Positions 8,370 to 14,538 of a stretch of DNA of 17,947 nt are shown in pieces. Every line of letters starts with the position of its first letter. The stretch's first letter is position 1. A program made the position numbers and the translations under genes. This DNA comes from Thermoplasmata archaeon (GTDB taxonomy: Archaea; Thermoplasmatota; E2; DHVEG-1; B8-G13). The stretch covers positions 1 to 17,947 of the forward strand of contig JAGGYP010000043.1 in the NCBI GenBank assembly GCA_021162485.1, given 5' to 3'. The notes beneath the pieces are model-generated. The model saw nothing but the letters and a program-made list of their open reading frames with translations, was not told where the DNA came from and ran no database searches.

Positions 8370-9155
8370 CTATTCCTCCTCTTTTGAAAAGCTTACATGG
8401 GCTTTTCCTTCCAAGGATTTTGTAACTCTTTCTATGGCTTTTTTAAGTTCGTTTTCAGCTATTTTATAATCTGGCGCTGTTACTTTTATTGCATATCTTG
8501 GTGCACCAACATAGCTAACCTCTATAGTGACATCTTCATATTCACTCTTCTCAGCTTCAAGCAATGCATTTTTTATGTGAAGAATTGCGTCAGGAAGCCA
8601 GGATTCTATTTTTATATATCCTTTAACACTTACAAATGGTATACTTATGTTTTCCTTTGCTATTTTTTCAAATTCTTTTAACCATTCTCCACTAAAACCA
8701 TCTTTCTTGAGTGTTTCAACATCATATGCGCATTCTTCAAAAGCAGCATATAGAGTCCCGTATTTTTCTACTAGTTTTCTACCAAACTCATTATAACATT
8801 GTTCAATGGTTTTTCCAATGTTTTTTGCAAGCATCTCAAGCAGTTTTGTCGCTCTTTGCTCATTTTTCCATTCCTGTATTTTTTCTTTTCTCTGATGAGC
8901 ATTAACCCTTTTTAAGGATAGATCGATGTGTCCCTTGGTTTCATCAACATGCATCACTTTGCAAACAACTTTTTGTCCTTCCCGCACATGATCTCTGATA
9001 CGTTTTATCCACCCGGGGGCAACTTCTGCAATGTGAATAAAACCTTCTTTTCCAGGGTACTCATCGAGTTCTACAAAGGCACCAAAATTTTGAACCTTCT
9101 TAACAGTACATACAACAAGATCTCCAACATCTGGGTATTCTTTTTTGACTAACAT
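8370..9155 (-). CDS. eif2a: Translation initiation factor aIF2 subunit alpha
   Basis: 261 residues, the normal length for archaeal aIF2-alpha. An S1 RNA-binding domain at about 8-84 shows GDLVVCTVKKVQNFGAFVEL, EGFIHIAEVAPGWIKRIRDH and GHIDLSLKRV. A helical middle domain (about 85-170) and an alpha/beta C-terminal domain (about 175-261, containing YVGAPRYAIKVTAPDYK) follow. The protein is part of the heterotrimeric factor that delivers initiator Met-tRNA to the small ribosomal subunit; the C-terminal domain contacts the gamma subunit. Its ATG lies four bases after the S27e stop codon, and the gene is in the middle of a - strand operon with S27e upstream and Nop10 downstream. Confidence 0.96.
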   Translation of the reverse strand: MLVKKEYPDVGDLVVCTVKKVQNFGAFVELDEYPGKEGFIHIAEVAPGWIKRIRDHVREGQKVVCKVMHVDETKGHIDLSLKRVNAHQRKEKIQEWKNEQRATKLLEMLAKNIGKTIEQCYNEFGRKLVEKYGTLYAAFEECAYDVETLKKDGFSGEWLKEFEKIAKENISIPFVSVKGYIKIESWLPDAILHIKNALLEAEKSEYEDVTIEVSYVGAPRYAIKVTAPDYKIAENELKKAIERVTKSLEGKAHVSFSKEEE

Positions 9156-9159
9156 GTTT

Positions 9160-9336
9160 TCACTCTAATTCCTCTAAGATCTCTCCTTTTACCTCGGCTT
9201 TACCACCTTTTGGCTCAGCTAGTATGCTACTACAAATATGACAAAAAATCTTTGTGCTACATTTGTTAAACAAGACTTGCTCGTTTCCACAGTCTTTGCA
9301 TCTAACCCTTATGAATCTACTTCCAACTTCTTGCAT
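9160..9336 (-). CDS. rps27e: Ribosomal protein S27e (eS27)
   Basis: A 58-residue small-subunit ribosomal protein. It has a C4 zinc ribbon, C13-x2-C16 and C32-x2-C35, in the context RCKDCGNEQVLF and FCHICSSILAEPKGGKAE, which matches archaeal S27e, including the conserved GGKA after the ribbon. Start ATG 9336 is set by a very strong Shine-Dalgarno sequence, GAGGGGGAG, at about 9341-9349. The gene begins 17 bases after the L44e stop and ends four bases before the aIF2-alpha ATG. The L44e, S27e, aIF2-alpha order is standard for archaea. Confidence 0.95.
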   Translation of the reverse strand: MQEVGSRFIRVRCKDCGNEQVLFNKCSTKIFCHICSSILAEPKGGKAEVKGEILEELE

Positions 9337-9353
9337 TAAATCTCCCCCTCTTT

Positions 9354-9632
9354 TTATTCCATGATTTCAAACTTCTTCGCTCTTATGCTTTTGGGTTGGT
9401 GTATTTTTCCACATTCTGTACATTTATATCTTAATGCGATTCTTTTTGTGGGTTTTTCCCTCCCCTCTGGTTTTGGTCTTGGGAAACCACCGTATCCTTT
9501 GAGAGCTCGTCTGAACCTCCTTTGACCTTGTTTTAGTTCACTGGCTTTTTTCTTTTTCATTTTCTCTATTTCATGTATAGTGTGCTTCTTGCAATAGGGG
9601 CAGTATGTTTTTATTTTTCTTGGTTTTTCCAT
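9354..9632 (-). CDS. rpl44e: Ribosomal protein L44e (eL42)
   Basis: A 92-residue large-subunit protein from ATG 9632. Two CxxC knuckles, C11-x2-C14 ([10 protein letters not shown]) and C71-x2-C74 (YKCTECGK), form a zinc ribbon around a very basic middle ([20 protein letters not shown]), the classic L44e pattern. The protein acts at the ribosomal E site. An in-frame TTG at 9641 would add three residues. I prefer the ATG because its length and its N-terminus [14 protein letters not shown] match the family and AAAGG lies about 10-14 bases ahead. It is the first gene after a TATA box overlapping the end of the GINS gene, so it can lead its own transcript of five genes. Confidence 0.95.
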   Translation of the reverse strand: MEKPRKIKTYCPYCKKHTIHEIEKMKKKKASELKQGQRRFRRALKGYGGFPRPKPEGREKPTKRIALRYKCTECGKIHQPKSIRAKKFEIME

Positions 9633-9671
9633 ATCAACCAACCTTTGAATGCTAAAGGGTAATATTAAGTG

Positions 9672-9680
9672 TTATATAAA
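9672..9680 (-). promoter_or_regulatory. TATA box for the L44e-S27e-aIF2-alpha-Nop10-PAC2 operon
   Basis: Read on the - strand the site is TTTATATAA, preceded by further Ts. It lies just 4 bases beyond the GINS stop codon and about 44 bases before the L44e ATG. A TATA box here predicts transcription starting near 9650, about 18 bases before that ATG. Confidence 0.6.
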
Positions 9681-9683
9681 AAT

Positions 9684-10250
9684 TTAGCTTATACTTCCTT
9701 TTTCTGCAACTTCTCTTTTTATTAAAGCATTTGCTATTTCTTTTGGTAATGTAACAATATCCTCCTTTTTAAGATTATACTTGTTTCCATCTGAATCAAC
9801 AAATTCCAAGATATCCTGGTTTATTTTTACTAGTATGTTTTCTTCTTTATCTTCTTTTTCTCTCTCGATGGAGTTTTTGCTACAAAATATACTCTGGTAT
9901 CCTTTTTTCAGATCCCTTGTTATTGATTCAAACAGTTTTTTTTCTGATGAAGTTAGATTATCGACGTTTGGTCTGCCGCCTTTTCTTTCTACTAGTGCAG
10001 CTTGAACAATCTTTTTCTCTCTTTGTTCATAGATGCTTTCAGCAATTCTTTTAGCATTTTCAATTTCAGATCGCAATAATTTTGCTTTTGGAGAACTTTT
10101 GTCCTCTATGGATGAATACTCATCTTCCAAGTTTTCGAAATATTCTTTTAACCTTTGATAGAAATCATCATCTATTTTACATATCAAGGGAGAGTTTTTT
10201 TCCTTTTGATGAATTTCTCTGAGATACTTATATGATATTATTTCTTCCAT
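9684..10250 (-). CDS. DNA replication GINS complex subunit, Gins51 (Gins15) type
   Basis: 188 residues. A helical A domain (about 1-125) has a charged middle and is followed by a short linker and a small beta-rich B domain (about 138-185: VKINQDILEFVDSDGNKYNL, EDIVTLPKEIANALIKREVA). The B domain at the C-terminus is the arrangement of Gins51, whereas Gins23 has it at the N-terminus. GINS links the MCM helicase with Cdc45/RecJ-like protein and primase at the replication fork. The ATG is only two bases after the priS stop codon, so the two are translationally coupled; the priS-Gins51 pairing is known in many archaea. The linker (about 128-140) is rich in Glu and Lys. Confidence 0.88.
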   Translation of the reverse strand: MEEIISYKYLREIHQKEKNSPLICKIDDDFYQRLKEYFENLEDEYSSIEDKSSPKAKLLRSEIENAKRIAESIYEQREKKIVQAALVERKGGRPNVDNLTSSEKKLFESITRDLKKGYQSIFCSKNSIEREKEDKEENILVKINQDILEFVDSDGNKYNLKKEDIVTLPKEIANALIKREVAEKGSIS

Positions 10251-10252
10251 CC

Positions 10253-11437
10253 TTAATCACCAATTTCAGCAAATCCTCTACCAATTAAGAATACAGCTAG
10301 ATACTCAGGTAAATAATCTTCCCCGGTTTTTAAATTATGATCTTCATCCTTAATTTTGATTTTCAGAGGTTGTTTTATTTTTACTTTCACCTGATCATCT
10401 CCAAAGACAACAGCATCTCTTAATGGGTTGAAAAATTTGAGCTCATCTATATTTATACCTTTTACTTGAAACCCTGTTTTTCCATGGAGAGAGTATGGTA
10501 ATCTGATTAGTCTCTTTGTATCACATGTAACTGGTTCATCAGTTTCTCCTGCGCTCAATGAAACAGCGATCTTTCTTAACGCACCTCTTAGAAATAATTT
10601 TCTCAAAGCGGAAGACTGATCTATCATACCCTCTTTGATTCTATCGATTTTTTCATCTGATATTGTATCAATTACTTTTTCCGCCATTTTTTGACTTATT
10701 CCATAGGATCTCAGTTTTGCTATTGCATCTTCTCTGCTGAGATTCTTAATTTCATTAATGATTCCAAGTAGTGTTTTACTAATTCTACCGCGCCATCCTG
10801 TCTCATCTGCTCTGGGAATCTCTAGGCGTTTAACTCTTCTTTGATACTTTTTTCCATATGAAATCCTTTCCACTGTTCTTTCCCTAAATATTATATCCTC
10901 TCTCAAATCATTTCCCATGATGTAATCTACTATTTCTCTTCTCTCACTGCTATCTAGATTTAAAACTCTTGGAGAGGTTACATGGCAGTGGTATCCTCTT
11001 GATCCGCTGAAATATAGGGAGATCTCTTTTTCATCAAACCCAAAATCATTTAACAGGAAATCCTCAACTAGTTTTATAAACTCATCTTTTACTTTTTCCA
11101 ATGATTCCTCATAGGAGAGTTTATCAGCACCTGGTATATGATCTGCATCTAGATCAAATATTAACTCAGCTCCCATCCAATCTTTTTTATCCATAGTGTT
11201 TTCATAAGGATATTTGTAATATGCAGAGGAATAATAAATATGCGCCGGGGTTTTTTCAATGACAAAAGCCAAAAAATCTTGTTTTCTCTTGAACGATATA
11301 TGTCTTATCATCCCTTTCTCTCCAAAGAGCATAAAAGCATATTCTCTTCTACTAAACCTATCTGGCAGTGAAACATCCATGTTCTCGTAATACTGTTTAA
11401 ATTTCTTTTTAAGAAATTCGATGGATTTTCTCTCCAT
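10253..11437 (-). CDS. priS: DNA primase catalytic subunit PriS
   Basis: 394 residues, close to the usual length of the archaeal/eukaryotic primase small subunit. The catalytic acidic motif FDLDAD has Asp95 and Asp97. A second motif, FSGSRGYHCHV (about 143-153), and a third, CDTKRLIRLPYSLHGKTGF (about 305-323), carrying the third acidic residue Asp306 and the nucleotide-binding Arg and His, are intact. PriS makes RNA/DNA primers together with PriL, which is not in this window. The gene starts a - strand series with GINS and is divergent from orc1/cdc6. A TATA-like element (minus-strand CTTTTTAAG) is centred near 11489. Confidence 0.97.
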   Translation of the reverse strand: MERKSIEFLKKKFKQYYENMDVSLPDRFSRREYAFMLFGEKGMIRHISFKRKQDFLAFVIEKTPAHIYYSSAYYKYPYENTMDKKDWMGAELIFDLDADHIPGADKLSYEESLEKVKDEFIKLVEDFLLNDFGFDEKEISLYFSGSRGYHCHVTSPRVLNLDSSERREIVDYIMGNDLREDIIFRERTVERISYGKKYQRRVKRLEIPRADETGWRGRISKTLLGIINEIKNLSREDAIAKLRSYGISQKMAEKVIDTISDEKIDRIKEGMIDQSSALRKLFLRGALRKIAVSLSAGETDEPVTCDTKRLIRLPYSLHGKTGFQVKGINIDELKFFNPLRDAVVFGDDQVKVKIKQPLKIKIKDEDHNLKTGEDYLPEYLAVFLIGRGFAEIGD

Positions 11438-11484
11438 GATATTCTAACATTTCCCCCAAGCTGACATGTAATAGCTTTAACATG

Positions 11485-11493
11485 CTTAAAAAG
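11485..11493 (-). promoter_or_regulatory. Candidate TATA box for priS-GINS
   Basis: The minus strand reads CTTTTTAAG, about 52 bases before the priS ATG. This predicts a 5' leader of about 25 bases, within which GGGGG (11452-11456) is the only Shine-Dalgarno-like block. It lies in the 100-base gap shared with the cdc6 promoter. Confidence 0.4.
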
Positions 11494-11506
11494 ATTTTTG
11501 AAAAGA

Positions 11507-11516
11507 TTATATATTA
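11507..11516 (+). promoter_or_regulatory. TATA box for orc1/cdc6, leaderless spacing
   Basis: TTATATATTA is centred 26 bases upstream of the ATG at 11538. Archaeal transcription begins about 25-27 bases after the TATA centre, so the mRNA probably starts at or near its start codon. There is no Shine-Dalgarno sequence ahead of it, which agrees. Confidence 0.55.
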
Positions 11517-11537
11517 GATGGATTTTTATTAAATTTG

Positions 11538-12725
11538 ATGAGCGATATTGTCGAGGATGAAATAGCTTCATCATCTATCATAAGTAATTTACAAGCTTTA
11601 GATTTTGATTATGTACCAGAGGAATTGCCGCATAGAGAGGATCAGCTAAGGTTTTTAGCAAGAATTTATAAAAGTCTGTTATCTAAAAATCCGCAGAATG
11701 TTTTTATTAAAGGGCCTGTTGGAACAGGGAAAACTGCTTTGGCAAAAAGATTTTGTACATCTTTCATTAAGGCAGCTAGAAAAAAAGGTGTTTTTATAGA
11801 ATATGTTCATATTAACTGTAGAAAGAGATCCACTGATTCCCTAGCTCTGCTTGGTGTTTTAAACTATTTTGATCCAAGGTTTCCAGATAGGGGTTTTTCT
11901 GTTCAGGAGATGCTACAAGTGTTAAAGAAACAATTGGAGAAAAGAGATGCACAGTTGCTGCTAGTATTGGATGAGGTTGATGCATTGTTAAGAAAATCAG
12001 GCTCCTCATTAATATACAGTCTAACAAGATTCGCGGATGAAGAAGCATTAAAAAGCAACCCAATCTCATTAATACTAATATCTCAGCATGATGTATTCCA
12101 GATGCTTGAACCATCTGTCTTAAGCACATTCAAACGCACAAACATCATTGCTTTAAACAAATACACTAGAGACGAGCTTTATGATATTGTGAAACAACGT
12201 GTCAACCTGGCTTTTCACAGAAACACTGTCAGTGAAGAGTCCATAGCGCTTATAGCAGATATTGCAAGTGAATGGGGTGATGCAAGATTTGCTATCGAAC
12301 TGCTCTGGAAAGCAGGGTTATATGCAGATAAACAAAGAGACTATAAACTCCTACCAGAGCATGTTAGAGCTGCAAAGGCAGATGTCTACCCTATAATAAC
12401 AGAGTCTAAACTATTGAATCTAGATAAACATCAACTCCTAACTCTCTATGCCATTGCTAAGAAACTGCAAAAGAGCGACCTGGCATATGTAACCACTGGC
12501 GAAGTAGAAAAAACCTATGCTATCACATGTGAAGAATATGGTGAGAAACCAAGAGCACACACCATGTTCTGGAATTACCTAAAGGATATAGAAAATGCGG
12601 GTTTTATAAACATAAAAATCTCAGGCAGAGGTCAGACAGGCACAACACAACTCATCTCCTTACCAGACATACCCGCTAGTGTTTTGAGTGAAAGAATAGA
12701 AAAAATTTTAAACTCCTCCAAATGA
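11538..12725 (+). CDS. cdc6: Orc1/Cdc6 replication initiator AAA+ ATPase
   Basis: 395 residues from ATG 11538; an in-frame TTG directly before it is less likely. An AAA+ domain has Walker A GPVGTGKTALAKRF (about 59-72), Walker B LLLVLDEVDALL (about 140-151) and sensor 2 GDARFAIELL. A winged-helix DNA-binding domain follows (about 300-385, including HTMFWNYLKDIENAGFI). The family binds origin sequences and loads MCM. Two features differ from the usual consensus. Where many members have I-S-N-D at sensor 1, this one reads LISQHD; and where LDPRV is usual, this one reads LEPSV, losing the arginine. It may therefore be a divergent paralogue. It is divergent from priS and overlaps the end of the glycosylase gene by 18 bases. 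I found no clear origin-recognition repeats in the 100-base gap. Confidence 0.93.
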   Translation: MSDIVEDEIASSSIISNLQALDFDYVPEELPHREDQLRFLARIYKSLLSKNPQNVFIKGPVGTGKTALAKRFCTSFIKAARKKGVFIEYVHINCRKRSTDSLALLGVLNYFDPRFPDRGFSVQEMLQVLKKQLEKRDAQLLLVLDEVDALLRKSGSSLIYSLTRFADEEALKSNPISLILISQHDVFQMLEPSVLSTFKRTNIIALNKYTRDELYDIVKQRVNLAFHRNTVSEESIALIADIASEWGDARFAIELLWKAGLYADKQRDYKLLPEHVRAAKADVYPIITESKLLNLDKHQLLTLYAIAKKLQKSDLAYVTTGEVEKTYAITCEEYGEKPRAHTMFWNYLKDIENAGFINIKISGRGQTGTTQLISLPDIPASVLSERIEKILNSSK

Positions 12726-13388
12726 GCATTTTTTCATGAGAGGGCATTTTTTGCAAACAGGTTTTTTCTTACAATATGTTTTAGCTAGTTTCACAATTAA
12801 GGCATGAAACTCTTTATATATTTTAACCAATTCTTTTTCATCTTTTATTTTTCTCTTAAGTTCTCTTTCGATTTTTTTTCTTATACTCTCATAATCATCA
12901 CAATCCATGCCTTTTAGTAGTGGCAATCTTTTGCATAAACGTCTTGTGTATGCATCTACAACAAAAATTGCATGATCACCAGCATATAGTAGAATAGAAT
13001 CAGCTGTTTCTAATCCAATCCCATTTAAGGAGAGCAATTCCTCTCTAACCTTATTTGTGTCTCTATGAAGAAACAGGTTTAGATTACCTTTATAATTTTT
13101 ATCTATATACTCTACAAAACTTTTTAGCCTATCTGCCTTTTGATTATAGAAACCAGATGGTTTTATAAGCTCTTTAAGTACTTCTCTTTCTATATTCAAT
13201 ATTCCATCTAAAGAGAGAACTTTTTCTTTTTTCAACCTGTCTATAGCTTTTTCCACATTTTTCCATGCAGTATTCTGTGTTAATATAGCACCAACTATTA
13301 CTTCGAATTTATCTTCAGCTGGCCACCAGCCTTGTTTGCCAAAATGTGAAAGAAGCGTTTTATAAAGATCATGTATTTTGATTTCCAT
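12708..13388 (-). CDS. HhH-GPD DNA glycosylase, endonuclease III-related (COG2231/MagIII-like)
   Basis: 226 residues from ATG 13388; a TTG at 13403 would add five. The N-terminal WWPAEDKFEVIVGAILTQNT and SGFYNQKADRL are hallmarks of the MagIII-like branch. The helix-hairpin-helix SLNGIGLETADSILLY (about 120-135) is followed by the catalytic aspartate Asp145 in VVDAYTRR. The lysine that makes true Nth a bifunctional lyase is replaced by Glu127, so this is expected to be a monofunctional base glycosylase. C-terminal cysteines 206, 212, 215 and 221 (C-x5-C-x2-C-x5-C) would bind a 4Fe-4S cluster, one residue tighter than in Nth. The substrate is unproven; Helicobacter MagIII removes 3-methyladenine. 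The start lies four bases after the end of a decayed RAM-domain gene, probably a former operon partner. The 3' end overlaps cdc6. Confidence 0.85.
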   Translation of the reverse strand: MEIKIHDLYKTLLSHFGKQGWWPAEDKFEVIVGAILTQNTAWKNVEKAIDRLKKEKVLSLDGILNIEREVLKELIKPSGFYNQKADRLKSFVEYIDKNYKGNLNLFLHRDTNKVREELLSLNGIGLETADSILLYAGDHAIFVVDAYTRRLCKRLPLLKGMDCDDYESIRKKIERELKRKIKDEKELVKIYKEFHALIVKLAKTYCKKKPVCKKCPLMKKCSFGGV

Positions 13389-13392
13389 ATTT

Positions 13393-13641
13393 TTAGGACC
13401 CAACTACCAGTTTTTCTATTGAGACTATTCCAGATATGATTCATTTTATCTGCTATCAAGGAGGCTAGATTCCAAAGAATGAGCCTCTATCCTAGCTATC
13501 ATATCTTCCAAAGACACCATATACTTCTTTAACTCCTTTTATCTTGTTATTCTCTCCTGTGGTAAGTTTTGCAAAATTTAAATGAGCGCTAGTATCAACT
13601 TTTGTCAACACAAACGCCTTCCATAGCTCATTATTAGTCAT
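13393..13641 (-). pseudogene. Decayed Lrp/AsnC ligand-binding (RAM) domain gene, three frameshifts
   Basis: Reading from ATG 13641 on the minus strand gives a short frame containing AFVLTKVDTS and GVKEVYGVFGRYD, then a TAG. A second frame continues IARIEAHSLES, a third gives ASLIADKM, and a fourth gives ISGIVSIEKLVVGS and a stop at 13393-13395. Joined together these make a complete stand-alone RAM domain of about 80 residues in the correct order (K-G-V-x-E-V-Y, G-R-Y-D, I-A-x-I-E-A, then G-I-V-S-I-E-x-L-V-V). The Shine-Dalgarno sequence GAGAGG before the ATG is still good. RAM-domain proteins bind amino acids or other small molecules and often regulate genes. Three shifts in 240 bases point to real decay rather than one sequencing error. 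The next gene (glycosylase) begins four bases later. The family match is by eye from the conserved pattern. Confidence 0.75.
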
Positions 13642-13661
13642 ATTTTTTAACCTCTCATCTT

Positions 13662-13699
13662 AAAAAGAGAATTTGATATTAAAAATATTCTCATTTTTT
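13662..13699. repeat. Inverted repeat upstream of the RAM-domain remnant
   Basis: AAAAAGAGAAT at 13662-13672 pairs with ATTCTCATTTTT from 13687, with 10 of 11 arm positions matching and a 14-base spacer. It lies 20-60 bases upstream of the remnant's start codon on the minus strand, where a TATA box or an operator would be expected. It could be an operator for the lost regulator. Confidence 0.4.
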
Positions 13700-13839
13700 A
13701 TCAGACCACGAAACTTAGTGTTGTTGGCCAATCTTAGTTCAAATTATAAGGGTAAAGTATAAATAATGGAATCTGTATTCTTTATGCTAAGTGCGTTTTT
13801 ACAGTTATACTTAATGTTTTGAGAAAAATAGTTTAAGAA

Positions 13840-13847
13840 GGAAGGAG
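13840..13847 (+). promoter_or_regulatory. Strong Shine-Dalgarno sequence deciding the psmB start
   Basis: GGAAGGAG ends three bases before the first of two tandem ATG codons (13851) and six bases before the second (13854). The spacing favours the second ATG. Confidence 0.65.
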
Positions 13848-13853
13848 TATATG

Positions 13854-14477
13854 ATGGAGGAAGAAGTTAAAAAAACAGGTACAACAATACTTGCAATGGT
13901 TTGTAAAGATGGTGTTGTTGTTGCAACAGAAAGAAGAGCTACCATGGGAACCCTGATAGCACATAAGGTTACAAAAAAATTATTTAAGATAGATGATCAC
14001 CTGGCTTTAGCTACGGCAGGTCTTGTTGGAGATGTCCAAATACTAGCGAGATATCTGAATGCAGAGGCAAAATTATACAAGCTAAGTAGAGAGCTACCAA
14101 TGCCAGTAGGTAGCGCTGCGACATTACTATCTAATATTTTGAATCAGACAAAATTCATGCCATATTATGTGCAATTAATATTAGCTGGTTATGATATGAA
14201 AGGAGGTCATGTGTTTTCTCTTGACGCAGCAGGAGGCTCAATAGAAGATAAGTACACATCTGGTGGGTCAGGCTCTCCATATGTGTTTGGGGTTATGGAG
14301 GACAACTATAGAGAAGGTATGACCATTGAGGAGGGCATATCGCTTGCAGTTAGAGCAATAAGTGCAGCTATGAGAAGAGACTCTGCATCTGGAGATGGCA
14401 TAGATGTTGCAGTGATTTCAAAAAAAAGCTTCCAAGAAGTTCCTCAGGACAAAATTAAAAAGTTAATGGAAAAATAG
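13854..14477 (+). CDS. psmB: 20S proteasome beta subunit
   Basis: 207 residues from the ATG at 13854. A short propeptide MEEEVKKTG is cleaved before Thr10, which becomes the catalytic Thr1 (TTILAMV). In mature numbering, Glu17 (ATERRATM) and Lys33 (HKVTKKLF) complete the active site. GGSGSPYVFGVMEDNY and RRDSASGDGIDVAVI carry the conserved serine and aspartate near the active site. It forms the proteolytic rings of the archaeal 20S core particle in the cytoplasm. The length is normal. It is followed after 61 bases by the aCPSF1 gene, an order shared with other euryarchaea. No alpha subunit is in the window, but a PAC2-type assembly factor is. Confidence 0.97.
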   Translation: MEEEVKKTGTTILAMVCKDGVVVATERRATMGTLIAHKVTKKLFKIDDHLALATAGLVGDVQILARYLNAEAKLYKLSRELPMPVGSAATLLSNILNQTKFMPYYVQLILAGYDMKGGHVFSLDAAGGSIEDKYTSGGSGSPYVFGVMEDNYREGMTIEEGISLAVRAISAAMRRDSASGDGIDVAVISKKSFQEVPQDKIKKLMEK

Positions 14478-14538
14478 CTATTGAGATCCGGGTTTATACC
14501 TTCTATTGTAATACTTATTTAAAAAGGGAAAAAGCAAG

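Larger units (their letters stand above)
13642..13853. other. Intergenic region between the RAM-domain remnant and psmB
   Basis: 212 non-coding bases. They contain an inverted repeat (13662-13699) ahead of the remnant, a TATA-like AAGTATAAATAATGG (about 13756-13770) that could drive psmB, a second weaker candidate GTTATACTTAATG (about 13804-13816), and the strong psmB Shine-Dalgarno sequence. I see no RNA gene and no further coding frame. Confidence 0.5.

Noticed and set aside
8397..9152. Plus-strand open frames opposite aIF2-alpha
   Set aside because: Their translations are Phe/Cys-rich with no family pattern; the minus-strand aIF2-alpha gene is certain.
11438..11537. Possible replication origin between priS and cdc6
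   Set aside because: The gap is only 100 bases, is explained by two promoters, and shows no repeated origin-recognition motif with the usual G-rich end. An origin nearby is possible but not supported by this sequence.
12708..13388. Calling the glycosylase a classical endonuclease III (nth)
   Set aside because: The catalytic lysine is absent and WWPAEDKFE and SGFYNQKA fit the MagIII-like COG2231 branch better.
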